NCBI RefSeq assembly: GCF_045679555.1
Contig: NC_092100.1
Span: 33,109,106 to 33,173,105 of the forward strand
Length of the DNA stretch: 64,000 nt
Source of the DNA: Salvelinus alpinus
Taxonomy: Eukaryota; Chordata; Actinopteri; Salmoniformes; Salmonidae
Direction: 5' to 3'
In this document: positions 47,228 through 59,789 of the stretch, piece by piece
Position numbering within the stretch: the stretch's first letter is position 1
Layout: each line of letters starts with the position of its first letter
Position numbers and translations under genes: made by a program
The notes under the pieces: generated by a model
Database searches by the model: none
What the model was told of the DNA's origin: nothing
Seen by the model: the letters and a program-made list of their open reading frames with translations, nothing else

Positions 47228-50200
47228 ATGGTGGATATTATATTAAATTCTTCTTTCTTGGGTGATATGGGGGATCATTCCAAAAGTAAGTAAATATTTG
47301 TGTCCCTATCTTAACTTTGACCCAGGCACATTTAATATGGATTTGATCGTTAACAATATTGGGCTATTATTGGAACATTTCGCGATTTTTTTGTTGCATT
47401 GGTCAATTTCGATAACTGAAAAGGGTGATGTGAATACATCTTAGGTCTACGGTCAGTTATACCCGTATATAGCTACGGCCCTTCGTTCTGGAAATGACAA
47501 GGATAACAAAACAGGACACGACACGGTTGCATGCTGCAGAGTGGACACTGGACGAACATGCGGGGATTTAGCGAGTATATCTGGTGATTACATTGGTGTA
47601 GGTGGTGGTAGCATTAATATACTGTGCATTCGACAGAGAAGTCTGGAATCGCAATGTGTGTGGGCTGTGGGAGTCAGATCCACGACCAGTACATCCTGCG
47701 GGTCGCCCCGGACCTGGAGTGGCATGCTGCGTGTCTGAAGTGCTCGGAATGCAGTCAGTACCTGGATGAGACGTGCACTTGCTTCGTCCGAGATGGCAAA
47801 ACATACTGCAAAAGAGATTATGTAAGGTAGGAGTTGACTAAATTTCCTCACTGATGTGATTTCAGAGCTTTGGAATTTCCAAAGGCCCCAATTGTGAAAA
47901 AAATTGTAGTTAGGCCTACTGAAGTGGAAATGTATGATAAATTGTTCAAACTGCTTGTTGGCACTAAACAGTATCCACATGAGAGAGAATAGCACAACCT
48001 AGTCAAAGTTTCTGGTTTATTTGGTAAAATATAATAAAAAAGGTTGACTTGTGACGTAGGCTATTCGTCTCCTTCATCTGACTAAATTGCATGTTTTTGT
48101 TATGCATTATAAAGTATTGAGACCAATGTTCCTATGTCCTTTTCAGATTATTTGGGATTAAATGTGCAAAATGTAACATTGGCTTCTGCAGCAGTGATCT
48201 GGTGATGAGAGCTCGTGACAACGTTTACCACATGGAGTGTTTTAGGTGCTCGATGTGCAGCCGGCATCTCGTGCCGGGGGATGAGTTCTCTCTGCGGGAC
48301 GAGGAGCTGCTGTGTCGGGCTGATCACGGTTTACTTCTGGAACGGGCCTCAGCGGGAAGCCCCATTAGTCCGGGAAATATTCTCTCCAGGTCTTTTCATA
48401 TTACTGGTCAGTGAACGAATAATGGTGGTAATAATAATGAGAGTATAATATTAATAATAACGTTAATAACAACGATAGGATATAGCATAATAATAATAAT
48501 AATTGTAAAACAATATATATTTTTTATAATAACAGTTATTATTATTATACTTGTCTGCAAAATGTTCCTTTCACTGATCAAGTGTGCAGACTTTTAAGCC
48601 TATAGGTGTATTACATTACTTTCATTGGTAGTCTAAACATTAATTAAAACATATTGGGTGTTGTTTGTATCTATTAAGTTGTTAAAGCTATTAAGCTATT
48701 AGACTAAAGTGTACGTCAATTCGTTTATTTTGAAAACAATAAGGTAACATATTGGCTGTGTAAAGGGGGTATGCTGCAATGGTCGATATATTTTTGTTAA
48801 TTCAAATACTGAAAGTTTAGAGTTTGTAGGTGTGAAGTTAGAAAAAGAGAGAATAAAAGACCTCGATCGAAATATGATTCTACAACAGAAAATAAATGAA
48901 TGTTACGTGGGAAGCATTTTAAATTGTATTTGTAATTCACAAAATGTTTTTGAGTTAATATTTGAAGGGATATATTGTATAGCCTGTTTAATTAAAGTTT
49001 ACCAAAGAATCTTATCAATTATCACGAAATTACATGATCATCGTTATTATTATTTTTGGTTGAGGACCTCTTGACTGAGAAATGTGGATGTTTTTTATGA
49101 TTGTGTTTTTTCTTTTTCTTTGTGAGTTTCCTATGCTCCTGCCTTGATTGTGTAATTGCTAGGGAGAAGTAGGGAGAATACGTGTATCTATCATCAGTCA
49201 TGATTGCTTTTCGTTGCGTTTCTAAATTTGGCTCAGTCAGTGGAAATTACATTTTCAAAGATATTTCCGTTTGAATATTTGTCCCACAGATCCTGTGTCA
49301 GTTCGACAGCCTCCTCATCGGAACCACGTCCACAAGCAGTCAGAGAAAACCACTCGGGTGCGAACAGTATTGAACGAGAAGCAGCTCCATACCCTTCGGA
49401 CCTGTTACAATGCCAACCCAAGACCAGACGCTCTTATGAAAGAACAATTGGTAGAGATGACCGGTCTTAGCCCAAGGGTCATCAGAGTTTGGTTTCAGAA
49501 CAAACGTTGTAAAGACAAGAAGAGAACTATATTCATGAAGCAACTTCAACAACAGCATCACATCGATAAAACTGTAAGTTCATTTAGACATTCTAATGCA
49601 ACATAAACTAAAAATAAAGGTGTTATTTAATAGGGCGTGACAAATAAAATTTAATGAATGCATATTTTTATTTAACTAGGCAAGCCAGTTAAGAACACAT
49701 TTTTGTTTACAATGATGGCCTAGGAACAGTGGGTTAACTGCCTTGTTCAGGGGCAGAACGACAGCTTTTTACCTTGTCAGCTGGCCCAATGCTCTAACCA
49801 CTAGGCTACCTGCCGACCATATTGCACTTTGAATGTTGAGAACCAGATGGATGGTGGTGAGATGTTTGTTGTGATACATTTTATCTGTAGAATCTTCAGG
49901 GGCTGACGGGTACACCTATGGTGGCAGGCAGTCCAATTCGACACGACAACACGGTCCTAGGGAACCCAGTAGAGGTGCAGACTTACCAGCCCCCCTGGAA
50001 GGCCCTGAGCGAGTTCGCCTTGCAGAGTGACCTGGACCAGCCCGCCTTCCGGCAGTTGGTAGGCGCACACACACACACACACATTTAGCAATAAATGTAT
50101 GTTTATTCAAATATCATCCACTCGATCACTGAATGGCCAATCTCAATTCAGATTAGAGAATGGGATTTCATTCAGTCAAATATTTCTAAATTAAATAAAT

Positions 50201-50479
50201 GCTTTTCAGCATCAAATTTGAAGGCTGGTCGATTTACATGAATATTCATATTGGCCCAATATTTGCATTGGACTTCATCGAAACATAAGGGTCAATATCA
50301 ATATGCAATAAGCAATATTGGGAGAGAAAAAACGCTAATTAAAACAACCGTTTCCATCGCAGGTGTCTTTTTCTGAATCGGGCTCCATGGGTAACTCCTC
50401 CGGCAGTGATGTGACCTCCTTGTCGTCGCAGTTGCCGGACACCCCGAACAGCATGGTACCAAGTCCGATGGACACGTGA
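47228..50479 (+). CDS. isl2: ISL2 LIM-homeodomain transcription factor, complete
   Basis: Six exons: 47228-47285, 47637-47826, 48147-48406, 49290-49573, 49891-50058, 50363-50479 (TGA). They sum to 1077 bases, 358 residues, with all phases matching. LIM zinc fingers lie at about residues 27-81 (CVGC...CKRDY) and 89-143 (CAKC...CRADH), then a homeodomain at about 189-248 with [12 protein letters not shown]. The C-terminal [15 protein letters not shown] and [16 protein letters not shown] segment corresponds to the Lhx3-binding region known for Islet proteins. It acts in the nucleus with LDB1 and LHX partners to set motor-neuron and retinal ganglion-cell identity. Length and ending ([11 protein letters not shown]) match Isl2 better than Isl1. 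Intron 3 has ATT-rich repeats and intron 4 a SINE. Confidence 0.97.
48417..48545. repeat. ATT/AAT microsatellite cluster in isl2 intron 3
   Basis: Interrupted AATAAT units on both sides of a short unique piece. Confidence 0.7.
49666..49817 (-). mobile_element. HpaI-type SINE lacking its B box, in isl2 intron 4
   Basis: Minus orientation: GGCAGGTAGCCTAGTGGTTA head, GTTCTGCCCCTGAAC body and TGGCTTGCCTAGTTAAATAA tail. Compared with the 42.7-kb copy, about 35 bases that include the B box are deleted between TAGAGCATTGGGCC and the AGCTGACAAGG segment. Confidence 0.88.
50067..50090. repeat. CA microsatellite just after an isl2 splice donor
   Basis: About nine CA units beginning 8 bases into the intron that follows exon 49891-50058. 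Confidence 0.85.
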
Positions 50480-51190
50480 GACCAGCCCAACAGTGACGCT
50501 TCGAACTCCAGCATGCTCCCGCGTGCCCTGCATGAGAATTGGCTAGTTAACAGCTTTGAGAGGAAAAGGATTTCATCTTATTTAAAGAACAATAACGCTG
50601 GATGTGTCTATGAGGATGCACCATTTGTTCACGGAGGGACCGGTCTGCATTTCTCAGGATCGGATGAATTTTAAGTTACCAGCCAGTGACAACCAAGGGC
50701 TATAACTAAAGCAGAGGCTGAGCCTCGGATCTTACCTACATGGTTGGACATAGCCTACGTGAGGATTATATCTACAAACATTCAACTTTATTATGAGTCG
50801 CTAGCTTGTAATGATGAACATATCAGAACATTATCCATAGTGGCCAACAATTGTATAGTTTCATCTATGTAAGTTTCCTATGTCGGGTTGCGACCATATG
50901 GAGACCCCATGACTCTGTAGATGTGCATGATTTCTAGAGATGATTTAAAATCAAGCCTTGTAAAATATTGTAATTAAGTGGATGGGATACAGATTGTGGA
51001 ACCTTTCAAGAAAAAGTAAGTTATTGATATTTATTATGCGAAAATGTAGGCTATCGTAATAAACCCATATGAACTGTTTCATGTCTAATGAACTCTGCAT
51101 GTGAAATCTCATAGATGCAGTAATTCAATCAAATATTAACTGAAATTTCAAATGGACAAAATAAATCACTGTATTTATGAAACGGCTATT
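50480..51190 (+). other. isl2 3' UTR (probable)
   Basis: AATAAA occurs at 51058-51063 and 51160-51165, about 580 and 680 bases past the stop. The end is a guess from these signals. Confidence 0.5.
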
Positions 51191-54100
51191 TCATGGTGGT
51201 TTTGCGTTGCCATAAGCCCATGGGCTTAATCTAAACTATGTAGCCAGGGTGAAAAACGTTTGAGATATAATAGGCCTATAGAATCTCAAATTAATTTCGA
51301 ACCATCCAAAATAAATCACTGTGATGTCAGTTAAGACCACAATCTTTCAGAGAATCGTGTTAGTCATTAGTTTACATCAAATAGATTTTCTCTATAATTT
51401 TAATGGCATATTGAAAAATCGTAACGCAACAGAATCACAGTTGGTCAAATGCAAGCATTTCTACATTGAGGGTTGTTTGTTAAATACAATTGAGGACAAC
51501 ATATTGTTTATTTAATTGTCCTCCACAAATGGATTTGCGATGTGATCATTCCAGTTTCACTTGTAAAGTCACAAGTCTAGACAGAGGACAGGGCTCGGCG
51601 GCTCCTTATCTACGCTTGGCATCATCTGCAAACGATACATTGAATGGAACCACAACAAACCCACCTCTCTCTGTCGCTGGAGTCTGTGCTGAAGGGGACT
51701 CCCACCCTGCGAACGCATACTGGCATGTCTTGGGTTTATTTTCATTCCAGGCAAAATCCTGGATAGCCTCTGGACAAGGAGTGCAGGTCAAGATACTGAC
51801 GACATACTAGACCTCAACAATTTGTTGTTGAGAATTAACTTTCTGATCAGAGGACGCAACAGCATTCTAACCTCTTAATCACGATCGGAAACATGATCAG
51901 TCTTTCAGCACAGTACATAGTAGTTCTAGCTAGGTCTCTTTATGTGACTTCTGGCATCAAATCAAAAAGCCATTAGGCCTATCCTGCCATGCATAGTCTT
52001 TTATGTCAATAATTGTAGCTATGCAACAGTAGCCTACTGACCAACAAATTCTGCCCTTGTACCCCACCTAATCTTTCCTCTGGAAATATTTCATAATCGT
52101 GGTTAAAAGGAATTTTAGAAACAAAGCATATAATTGAGATACAGGCCTAATCAAATTATTACCCCCTTAAACATAATATATACACATTAATATTCACTTG
52201 ATAAATGTTTTGCATATAAGGAAGGCAATGTCTAGAATAAAAGTCAATAACTTTCAATGTCGCACAGAAAATAACAGCATCCATAGGCCTCAAATTTTGG
52301 AATTGCTTCATCCATTAGCCTTGCTATAGGCCTAGATAGGCTATGTAGTTAGTTGTATTGTTGCATATTTCTGTCATTTACACAACTCATTCATTCGTCC
52401 ATAAAGCCATTTAAGAGGGGGGGGGGGGGGGGGTTGCAAGACAACTGGCAAATAAATAAAGTGCGTAATGCCTATATGGCTTTTGGCACGTCAGATCACG
52501 GTTTTACAGTTTTATCTAATTTCCATTTGATCAGATAATTATATAGTTTGGAAATCTACAGTTCACAATCAGCCATCTAGCTGTATCTGATAAACATCAT
52601 TAGTACAAACAACAGCACTCGTTAATCCACTGTTGCGCTCCGAGCGGCAGAATGAAAATAGATGCTGTCATTTCAGGATTTCACCTAATCGATAACAAAT
52701 GATAGGAATCTAATGGACACATTTCCCATATTAACGTAATCAGTTGTCATAATTCTGACCTTAAAGCATACAAGATGTAAAAATAATTAGGCTACTCCAC
52801 AGTTTGGGGTAGGGGTAGGCTACACTATTTCAGGGAAATAATAGACCTAGGCTACTTTTCAAGCGGTAGGCCCATTTTAGAGCTGCAGTATGCTGCATGT
52901 GAAATGTTTTTAAGAGTTTTATGTATTTACTATCCCTTAATATGAGAGACCTTTTCAATTGATATTAAAGTTGAAGAGACACTTGGCAATAATTGTGAGA
53001 ATATACCCAGCCCTGTATAGGTTTACGTACTGAAAATAATTATTCAATCCTGCATAAATTTCTAGGAGTTATCTTTCAAAGAATATCCACTGGTATGTCT
53101 CCTTGCTGGGAGCGCTGAATTAACTGTTGGGTTTGATTGGGCTGCTCCAGGCAAGAGCAGAGGATTGACTGGGCCTGCAGAACTGAGTCTGGTATAGAGA
53201 AGGACCAGCCATTTTGTTTTAACCCAGCTCCTCACACCACCTGGGATATTAATCACTATTACAAATGTTACAATGCTGTACAGGCAGAAAATTACACAGA
53301 CAGAGAGGCTAGTCAGTACTTCTCATTAATTGTCACTTGATGATCAGTAGACATAGTGGAAATCACTGAGACTTGAATGAGTGAGCCGCACAGTCTCTAG
53401 ATAAAAATAACTGGAGGACAATGAATGACGCATAATAATAAATAATTTATTAATGGGATAAAAAAAGTAATTTACTAAATCAATTATATTTTGTAAGTTC
53501 TTCACAGCATAAAGGCAAGAACAAGGGAAATATTTGTACTTGAAATCAGGACAGCTCCTACTAGAGCAAATCTAAAATGTACAGAATAAACACATATAGG
53601 CTATGTAACTTACATATTGAAGTACAAAACTGCCCAACACCTGTAAAATAACTACAGGGAAAAAACATTCTGATCAGGTCATTCACATCTTAACTGTATA
53701 TGAAAATATTAAAGGAATTAACAGGAAGTACACAGTATTATTGATGAACATGTTATGTAATCTAACCATTATGAGAGTGCTTTTGATTATCTCTGCTCTC
53801 TTCTGCTACGTTGTCATTCTATCCACAAAAGAAACACAACACGAAAGCAAATGACTTGGTTGGACAAGGAACATAATTATTGTGCGTGACTCACGGAAAA
53901 ATACATAAGATACTCCCTTCCAACTCAAACTTTCGTGCAAATCGCCCATGGACATCGATGGATGACTTACACAAACATTTTAGTTATACATGTGCATCTC
54001 AAGTTAGGATTTATCCCTCGTCTTCTAGGATTTCAAAAGTTTTGGGAAGGCTAAGACTGCATTTTTAAAGAATAAGCCCATATGCGGACTTCAAATGTAA

Positions 54101-54219
54101 ATGAGAAAGTATGTAGTGTAGAAAGTATGTAGTGTAGAATGGAGGGTGAAGTGTCGGCTTCTACTTTGCAGTGTTTTTCATGTGTATGTGCGTGTTAGAG
54201 GTCGGCATGCAATTCTGAA
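51191..54219. other. Intergenic between convergent isl2 and scaper; scaper 3' UTR at right
   Basis: No gene recognised. A 17-G run is at 52417-52433. The 106-codon frame at 51490-51810 has no recognisable domain. TTTATT at about 53447 could be the scaper poly(A) signal on the minus strand. Confidence 0.5.
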
Positions 54220-57200
54220 TTAGTCCTCCTGCTTCTTGAGGAAGAACTGCAGTGCTGAGTCCCATTGGTCTCTGGGAAAGCGGTTGGACAGCTCACAGTA
54301 ATCCAGTGGCTGAGAGACTCTGTCTGCATGGTGACAAACCATAGGACATTGTTTTTTGTCTGAGCAAGATGCCTCAGGATTTATACACTAATATTTAAGA
54401 ATTACAATCGTCAATTGACCATAACAATTTATGTAAATTCATATTTTTCAATTGAAAATACTGTACTGTCACCTTTTTTAAAATAATTGGTGAATGCATT
54501 AATACATTTTAATGCAAAACTATCAAAAAAATGTAAAAGTGAAAAAAATGGCATTGAAGAATACCTACCTCCTTGTTGCATTCTGTTGTCTGGATGGTTC
54601 TCACTTGAGGCACCGTCCTGGAGGAAATAAAAGAGGAATATGTCAGAGTGATCCACAGTATTAAGACAGTAGTAGGGGAGAGGCCAGACACCATTGTTCA
54701 CCAGCTGTGAAGAAATTGAACATTTTATCCACCATATCTAAGCAAACCATAACTCATCATGCTTGAAGCTAACCAAACTAAATAGGTACGAACAGATAAC
54801 TTTACCTTAAACATAAACTTTTGCATACATTTTGCAACGATTTCATGATGCCGGATTTGATCCTGACAACAGTGTGTTTTGAACATCTGAAAGAACTCAA
54901 GTGTATTTTACATACCCATACATTCTGTTTGCAGTCCCTGCATGTTTCCCTGTTCTGATTAACACACACATTAAAGCTTATAAAGATGTCACAATATACT
55001 AAATTTCAATACGAACCATATCCTTAAAGGGATAGTTCACTCAAATTATAAAACGACACATTGGTTTCCTTACCCTGTAAGCAGTCTATCTATGTACAAG
55101 GTATGATAGTAATCCATGCTTTGGTTTAGTTTCCCTAGCAGTAGCTGGTACTGTTTCCTAATGCTAACGTTTTAGCATTTGTGGCACAAATCCCATTAAA
55201 CTCATGGAACCGATATTATACTGAACAAAAATATAAACGCAACATGTAAAGTGTTGGTCCCATCTTTCTTGAGCTGAAATAAAAGATCCCAGAAATATTT
55301 CACCTGCACAAAAAGCTTTTTTTTTTTTTTTTAAAGAGCAAAAATGTATTTACATCCTTGTTAGTGAGCATTTCTCCTCTGCCAAGATAATCCAACCACC
55401 TGACAGGTGTGGCATATCAAGAAGCGGATTAAACAGCATGATCATTACACAGGTGCACCTTGTGCTGGGGACAATAAAAGAGCACTCTAATATGCAGTTT
55501 TGTTACACAAAACAATGCCACAGATGTCTCAAGTTTTGAGGGAGTGTGCAATTGGCATGCTGACTGCAGGAATGTCCACCAGAGCTGTTGCCAGATAATT
55601 GAATGTTAATTTCTCTACCATACGCCGCCTCCAACGTTGTTTTAGAGAATTTGGCAGTATGTCTAACCGGCCTCACAACCACAGACTACGTGTAACCACG
55701 CCAGCCTAGGACTTCAACATCCAGCTCCGTCACCTGTGGGATCGTCTGAAACCAGCCACCCAGACAGCAGATTAAACTGTGGGTTAGCAAAACTGAATAA
55801 TTTCTGCACAAACTGTCAGAAACCGTTTCAGGGAAGCTCATCTGCGTGCTCGTCATCCTCACCAGGGTCTTGACCTGACTGCAGTCTGCGTTGTAACCGG
55901 GCAGATTGCATGTATGGCGTCATGTGAGTAAGCGGTTTGCTGATGTCAATGTTGTGAACAGAGTGCCCCATGGTGGCGGTGGGGTTATGGTATGGGCAGG
56001 CATAAGCTACGGACAACAAACACAAATACATTTTATCGATGGCAATTTGAATGCACAGAGGTACCGTGATGAGATCCTGAGGCCCATTGTCTTGCCATTC
56101 ATCTGCCGCCATCTCCTCTTGTTTTAGCATGATAACGCACAGCCCCATGTCGCAAGGATCTGTACACAATTCCTGGAAACGGAACATTTCCCAGTTCTTC
56201 CATGGACTGCATACTCACCAGACATGTCACCCATTGAGCATGTTTGGGATGCTCTGGATCAATGAGTACGAGTGTAAATTCGCACAGGCATTGAAGAGGA
56301 GTGGGACAACATTTCACAATCAACAGCCTGGTTAACTCTTTGCAAAGGAGATGTGTCGCGCTGCATGAGGCAAATAGTGGTTACACCAGATACTGACAGG
56401 CGTTCTGATCCACCCCCCTACCTTTTTTTCAAGGTATCTGTCACCAACAGATGCACATCTGTTTTCCCAGTCATGTGAAATCCATAGATTAGGGCATTCA
56501 TTTATTTCAACTGACTGATTTCCTTATATGAACAGTATCTCAGCAAAATCTTTGAAATTGTTCCAGTCGCATTTTTGTGCATCATGTTCAAATCATCCAT
56601 AAGTGACTTTGGTGAATTTCACAATCAATTGTAGGTACTGTACTTTTGAATGATTTGAACATGATGTGCAAAAAATGACAATATCAGGCCCACGACTTGA
56701 ATGGGATGTGTGCCAGAAATGCTAAGAAGTTAGCATTTAGAAACAATGCCAGGGAAACTAAACCAAAGCACGATTGCGGACATACTGTCAATAGACTGCT
56801 TATAGGTTAAGGAAACCAATATGTAATTTTGTAATTTGGGTGAACTATTTTACATTTACATTTAAGTCATTTAGCAGACGCTCTTATCCAGAACTATGCC
56901 TTTAATACTATTAAAATAGCAAAAGTTCTAGCAAAACAAGTTTTTGCTTCATCTCAGGTTAATTCTATAATAAATAATGACACAGGGAATAAGGAATCTA
57001 TAGATCTTCCCACTGTTTGGCTGAAATTACAATAGCCTGTCCCTCTATTGTGCGAGATAATCTTAATGTAAATAATGGTGGTAGCTGGGCGGTGAGAGGC
57101 GATGTTGTCAGAGAAGATGAAGGAGACAGCCTGTTTACTGGAGGCTTAACCACTGGCAGGTAAATCCACAGAGGATGCCATGTAGGTGCTAAATATCCAC

Positions 57201-59789
57201 CAGGAGACAGACACATTAAAAAAAGGTCCAATGCAGCCGCTTTGATCTCAATAACAAATAATTTCTGGGTAACAATTAAGTACCTTACTGTGATTGTTTT
57301 CATTGAAAACAGGACTAATAAGTAACTTAAAGAGCTTCTTAGTTAAGAGCAATTTCTCATACAAGGATTTTGCTATGACTGTCTGGGAGTAGTCTGAATG
57401 GGGTTGGGAAAACAGAAAACTAGCTTTTATTGGCTGAGAGATTTGGAACTCTTTCTTATTGGTCTATTGACTAATTTACCACCTGGGGATGTCACCAGGC
57501 AGGCCAAAATTCCATCCCACCAAAACATGCAGAAATGTCAGGCAGTCTTTTCAAGCAGCCCTTGCACTAAAAGGGAATTACCATAATTTTCACAATTTCA
57601 CAGTATTATTCCAACCTTAGTGTGTAAATAAACACTGAGTATACCAAACATTAAGAACACCTTCCTAATATTGAGTTGACCTCCCCCCACCCTTTTCCCT
57701 CAGAACAGCCTCAATTCGTCGGGGAATGGACTCTACAAGGTGTCGAAAGCATTCCACAGGGATGACCCATGTTGACTCCAATGCTTGACATCAATAAGGG
57801 ATCATAGCTTTCACCTGGTCAGTCAATGTCATGGAAAGAGTAGGTGTTCTTAATGTTTTGTATACTCAGTGTACAATGTGCTTTTGGAAAGTATTCAGAC
57901 CCTTTGACTTTTCCACATTTAGTTACGTTACAGCCGTATTCTAAAATGGATGAAATTGTTTTCCCCCCTCATCAATCGACACACAATACCCCATAATGAC
58001 AAAGCAAAAACAGGTTTTTAGAAATGGTTGCAAATGTCTAAAAAATTAAATAACTTAAATATCACATTGACATAAGTATTCAGAGTACTCAGTACTTTGT
58101 TGAATCACCCTTGGCACCGATTACAGCATCCAGTCTTCTTGGGTATGACTCTACAAGCTTGGCACACATGTATTTGGGGGTTTTCTCCCATTCTTCTCTG
58201 CAGATCCTCTCAAGTGCTATCAGGTTGAATGGGGAGCGTAACTGCACAGCTATTTTCAGGTCTCTCCAGAGATGTTAGATCGGGTTCAAGTCTGGGCTCT
58301 GGTAGGGCCACTCAAGGACATTCATAAAACTTGTCCCGAAGCCACTTCTGCGTGGTCTTGGCTGTGTGCTTAGGATTGTTGTCCTGTTGGATTGTGAACC
58401 TTTGCCACAGTCTGCGGTCCTGAGCGCTCTGGAGCAGGTTTTCATCATGGATCGCTCTGTACTTTGCTCCATTCATCTTTCCCTCGATCCAGACTAGTCT
58501 CCTAGTTCCTGCCACTGAAAAACATCCCCACAGCAAGATGCTGCCACCACCATGCTTCACCGAAGGGATGGTGCCAGGTTTCCTCCTGACGTGACGCTTG
58601 GCATTCAGTTCAATCTTGGTTTCATCAGACCAGAGAATCTTGTTTCTCATGGTTTGAGTCCTTTAGGTGTCTTTTGGCTAATTCCAAGCGGTCTGTCATG
58701 TGCCTTTTACTGAGGAGTGGCTTCAGTAGGGCCACTACCATAAAGGCCTGATTAGTGGAGTGCTGCAGAGATGGTTGTCCTTCTGGAAGGTTCTGTCAGA
58801 GTGGCCATCGGGTTCTTGGTCACTTCCCTGACCAAGGCCCCCCGCCCCCGATTTCCCAGTTTGGACGGGCGGTCAGCTCTTAGAAGAGTCTTGGTGGATC
58901 CAAACTTCTTCCATTTTAGAATGATGGAGGCTACTGTGTTCTTGGGGACCTTCAATGCTGCAGAAATATTTTGGTACCCTTCCCCAGATCTGTGCCTCAA
59001 TGCAATCCTGTCTCGGAGCTCTGCAGACAATTCCTTCGACCTCATGGCTTGGTTATTGCTGTGACATGCATTGTCAACTGTGGGACCTTATATAGACAGG
59101 TGTGTGCCTTTCCAAATCATGTCCAATCAATTGAATGTACCATAGGTGGACTCCAATCAAGTTGTAGAAACATCTCAGGGATGATTAATGGAAACAGGAT
59201 GCACCTGAGCGTAATGTCAAGTCTCATAGCAAAGGGTCTGAATACTTAAGAAAATAAGGTATTTCTGTTTTTATTTTTAATACACTTGAAAAGATTTCTA
59301 AAAACCTGTATTTTATTTGTCATTATGTGGTATTGTGTGTAGATTGATGAGGATTTTATTTAATCCATTTTAGAATAAGGCTGTAATGTAACAAAACGTG
59401 GAAAAAGTCAAGGGGTCTGACTACTTTCCGAATGCACTGTATATAATACAGAAACATTATCTTTTTACTACACTGTGCCTTTAAACCAAAAAGACTGACT
59501 AAACCTGTGGCTCTATTATGTATTTGCTCTGTATACATTAAATGCGCTAGTTCTTCAGAAAATGAAAGCGTCGCCAAAACATCAGTGTGTGTGTTACCTG
59601 TATGAAGGTGGCCAGTAGCATACAGCTCATCTCCTGCTGCAGGATAACCTTGTTCTGGGGATTGTTGTAGCAGGCTGAGATGAGTGAGGGGAAGAGCACT
59701 TTGATGAGGCGCGGGTGGCTGAAGTACTGGAAGGGCAGCTGACACAGTTTCTGCAGCACGCTGGGCTGGCGGCCAGACTGCACTATCAC
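54220..59789 (-). CDS. scaper: SCAPER, last three coding exons (gene continues past the right edge)
   Basis: Exons in transcript order: 59789-59598 (64 codons: VIVQSGRQPSVLQKLCQLPF to EMSCMLLATFIQ), 54617-54569 (DGASSENHPDNRMQQ) and 54323-54220 (RVSQPLDYCELSNRFP to LKKQED, TAA). Splice phases agree (0, then 1). The upstream part of the gene must lie on the minus strand beyond 64000. SCAPER is an ER-associated and cytosolic cyclin A-binding protein, also tied to translation-coupled tubulin mRNA decay with CCR4-NOT; its loss in people causes retinal degeneration with intellectual disability. The C-terminal helical repeats are what is visible here. Its position next to isl2 matches the vertebrate block. 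Identification rests mainly on the 64-codon exon. Confidence 0.85.
55028..56847. mobile_element. Long hairpin (TTAA-flanked) MITE split by a Tc1 element
   Basis: The left arm starts AGGGATAGTTCACTCAAATT after TTAA (55024-55027). The right arm, reverse complemented, starts ATAGTTCACCCAAATTACAA at 56847. The arms pair for roughly 190 bases up to the Tc1 (shared blocks GCTTTGGTTTAGTTTCCCT and TTAGCATTT.TGGCACA), then resume after it (CATCATGTTCAAATCAT at 56581 and its complement at about 56655). The right-hand TTAA is missing, replaced by a SINE-body fragment at 56850. Intronic in scaper. Confidence 0.8.
55221..56565 (+). mobile_element. Tc1/mariner copy J
   Basis: Begins CTGAACAAAAATATAAACGC after TA (55219-55220). 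The right end is decayed near CAGCAAAATCTTTGAAATTG. The plus strand keeps transposase motifs at 55906-56127 (GGGGVMVWAGISYG, FIDGNLNAQRYRDEIL) and further DNAQPHV- and SPDMSPIEHVW-type codons near 56130-56250. Frameshifted. Parent family of deleted copy D. Confidence 0.87.
56850..56895. repeat. SINE-body fragment (CATTTAGCAGACGC type)
   Basis: TTTACATTTAAGTCATTTAG and GCAGACGCTCTTATCCAGAA match 35118-35165. It sits exactly at the truncated right end of the hairpin MITE. Confidence 0.75.
56896..57632. other. scaper intron, no gene seen
   Basis: Open frames at 56998-57303 (minus) and 57398-57586 have no recognisable domain. Confidence 0.5.
57633..57871. mobile_element. Tc1-type MITE K
   Basis: 239 bases with inverted ends CACTGAGTATACCAAACATT and ...AATGTTTTGTATACTCAGTG. 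No coding. Shares its right-hand TA with the next element. Confidence 0.85.
57874..59439 (-). mobile_element. Tc1/mariner copy L
   Basis: Ends AAAGTATTCAGACCCTTTGA and ...CTTTCCGAATGCACTG with TA at 57872-57873 and 59440-59441; 1566 bases. The minus strand keeps an HTH frame (58752-59045) and the DDE region (58312-58650: WSDETKIELNAKR, DNNPKHTAKTTQKW; 58275-58472: [10 protein letters not shown]). Frameshifts separate them. Same family as copy A. Lies about 160 bases from a scaper exon. Confidence 0.92.

Noticed and set aside
51490-51810. 106-codon open frame downstream of isl2
   Set aside because: No recognisable domain, overlapping minus-strand frames of similar length, no splice or poly(A) context.
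56998-57303. 101-codon minus frame in the scaper intron
   Set aside because: No splice-compatible continuation with scaper exons and no recognisable domain.
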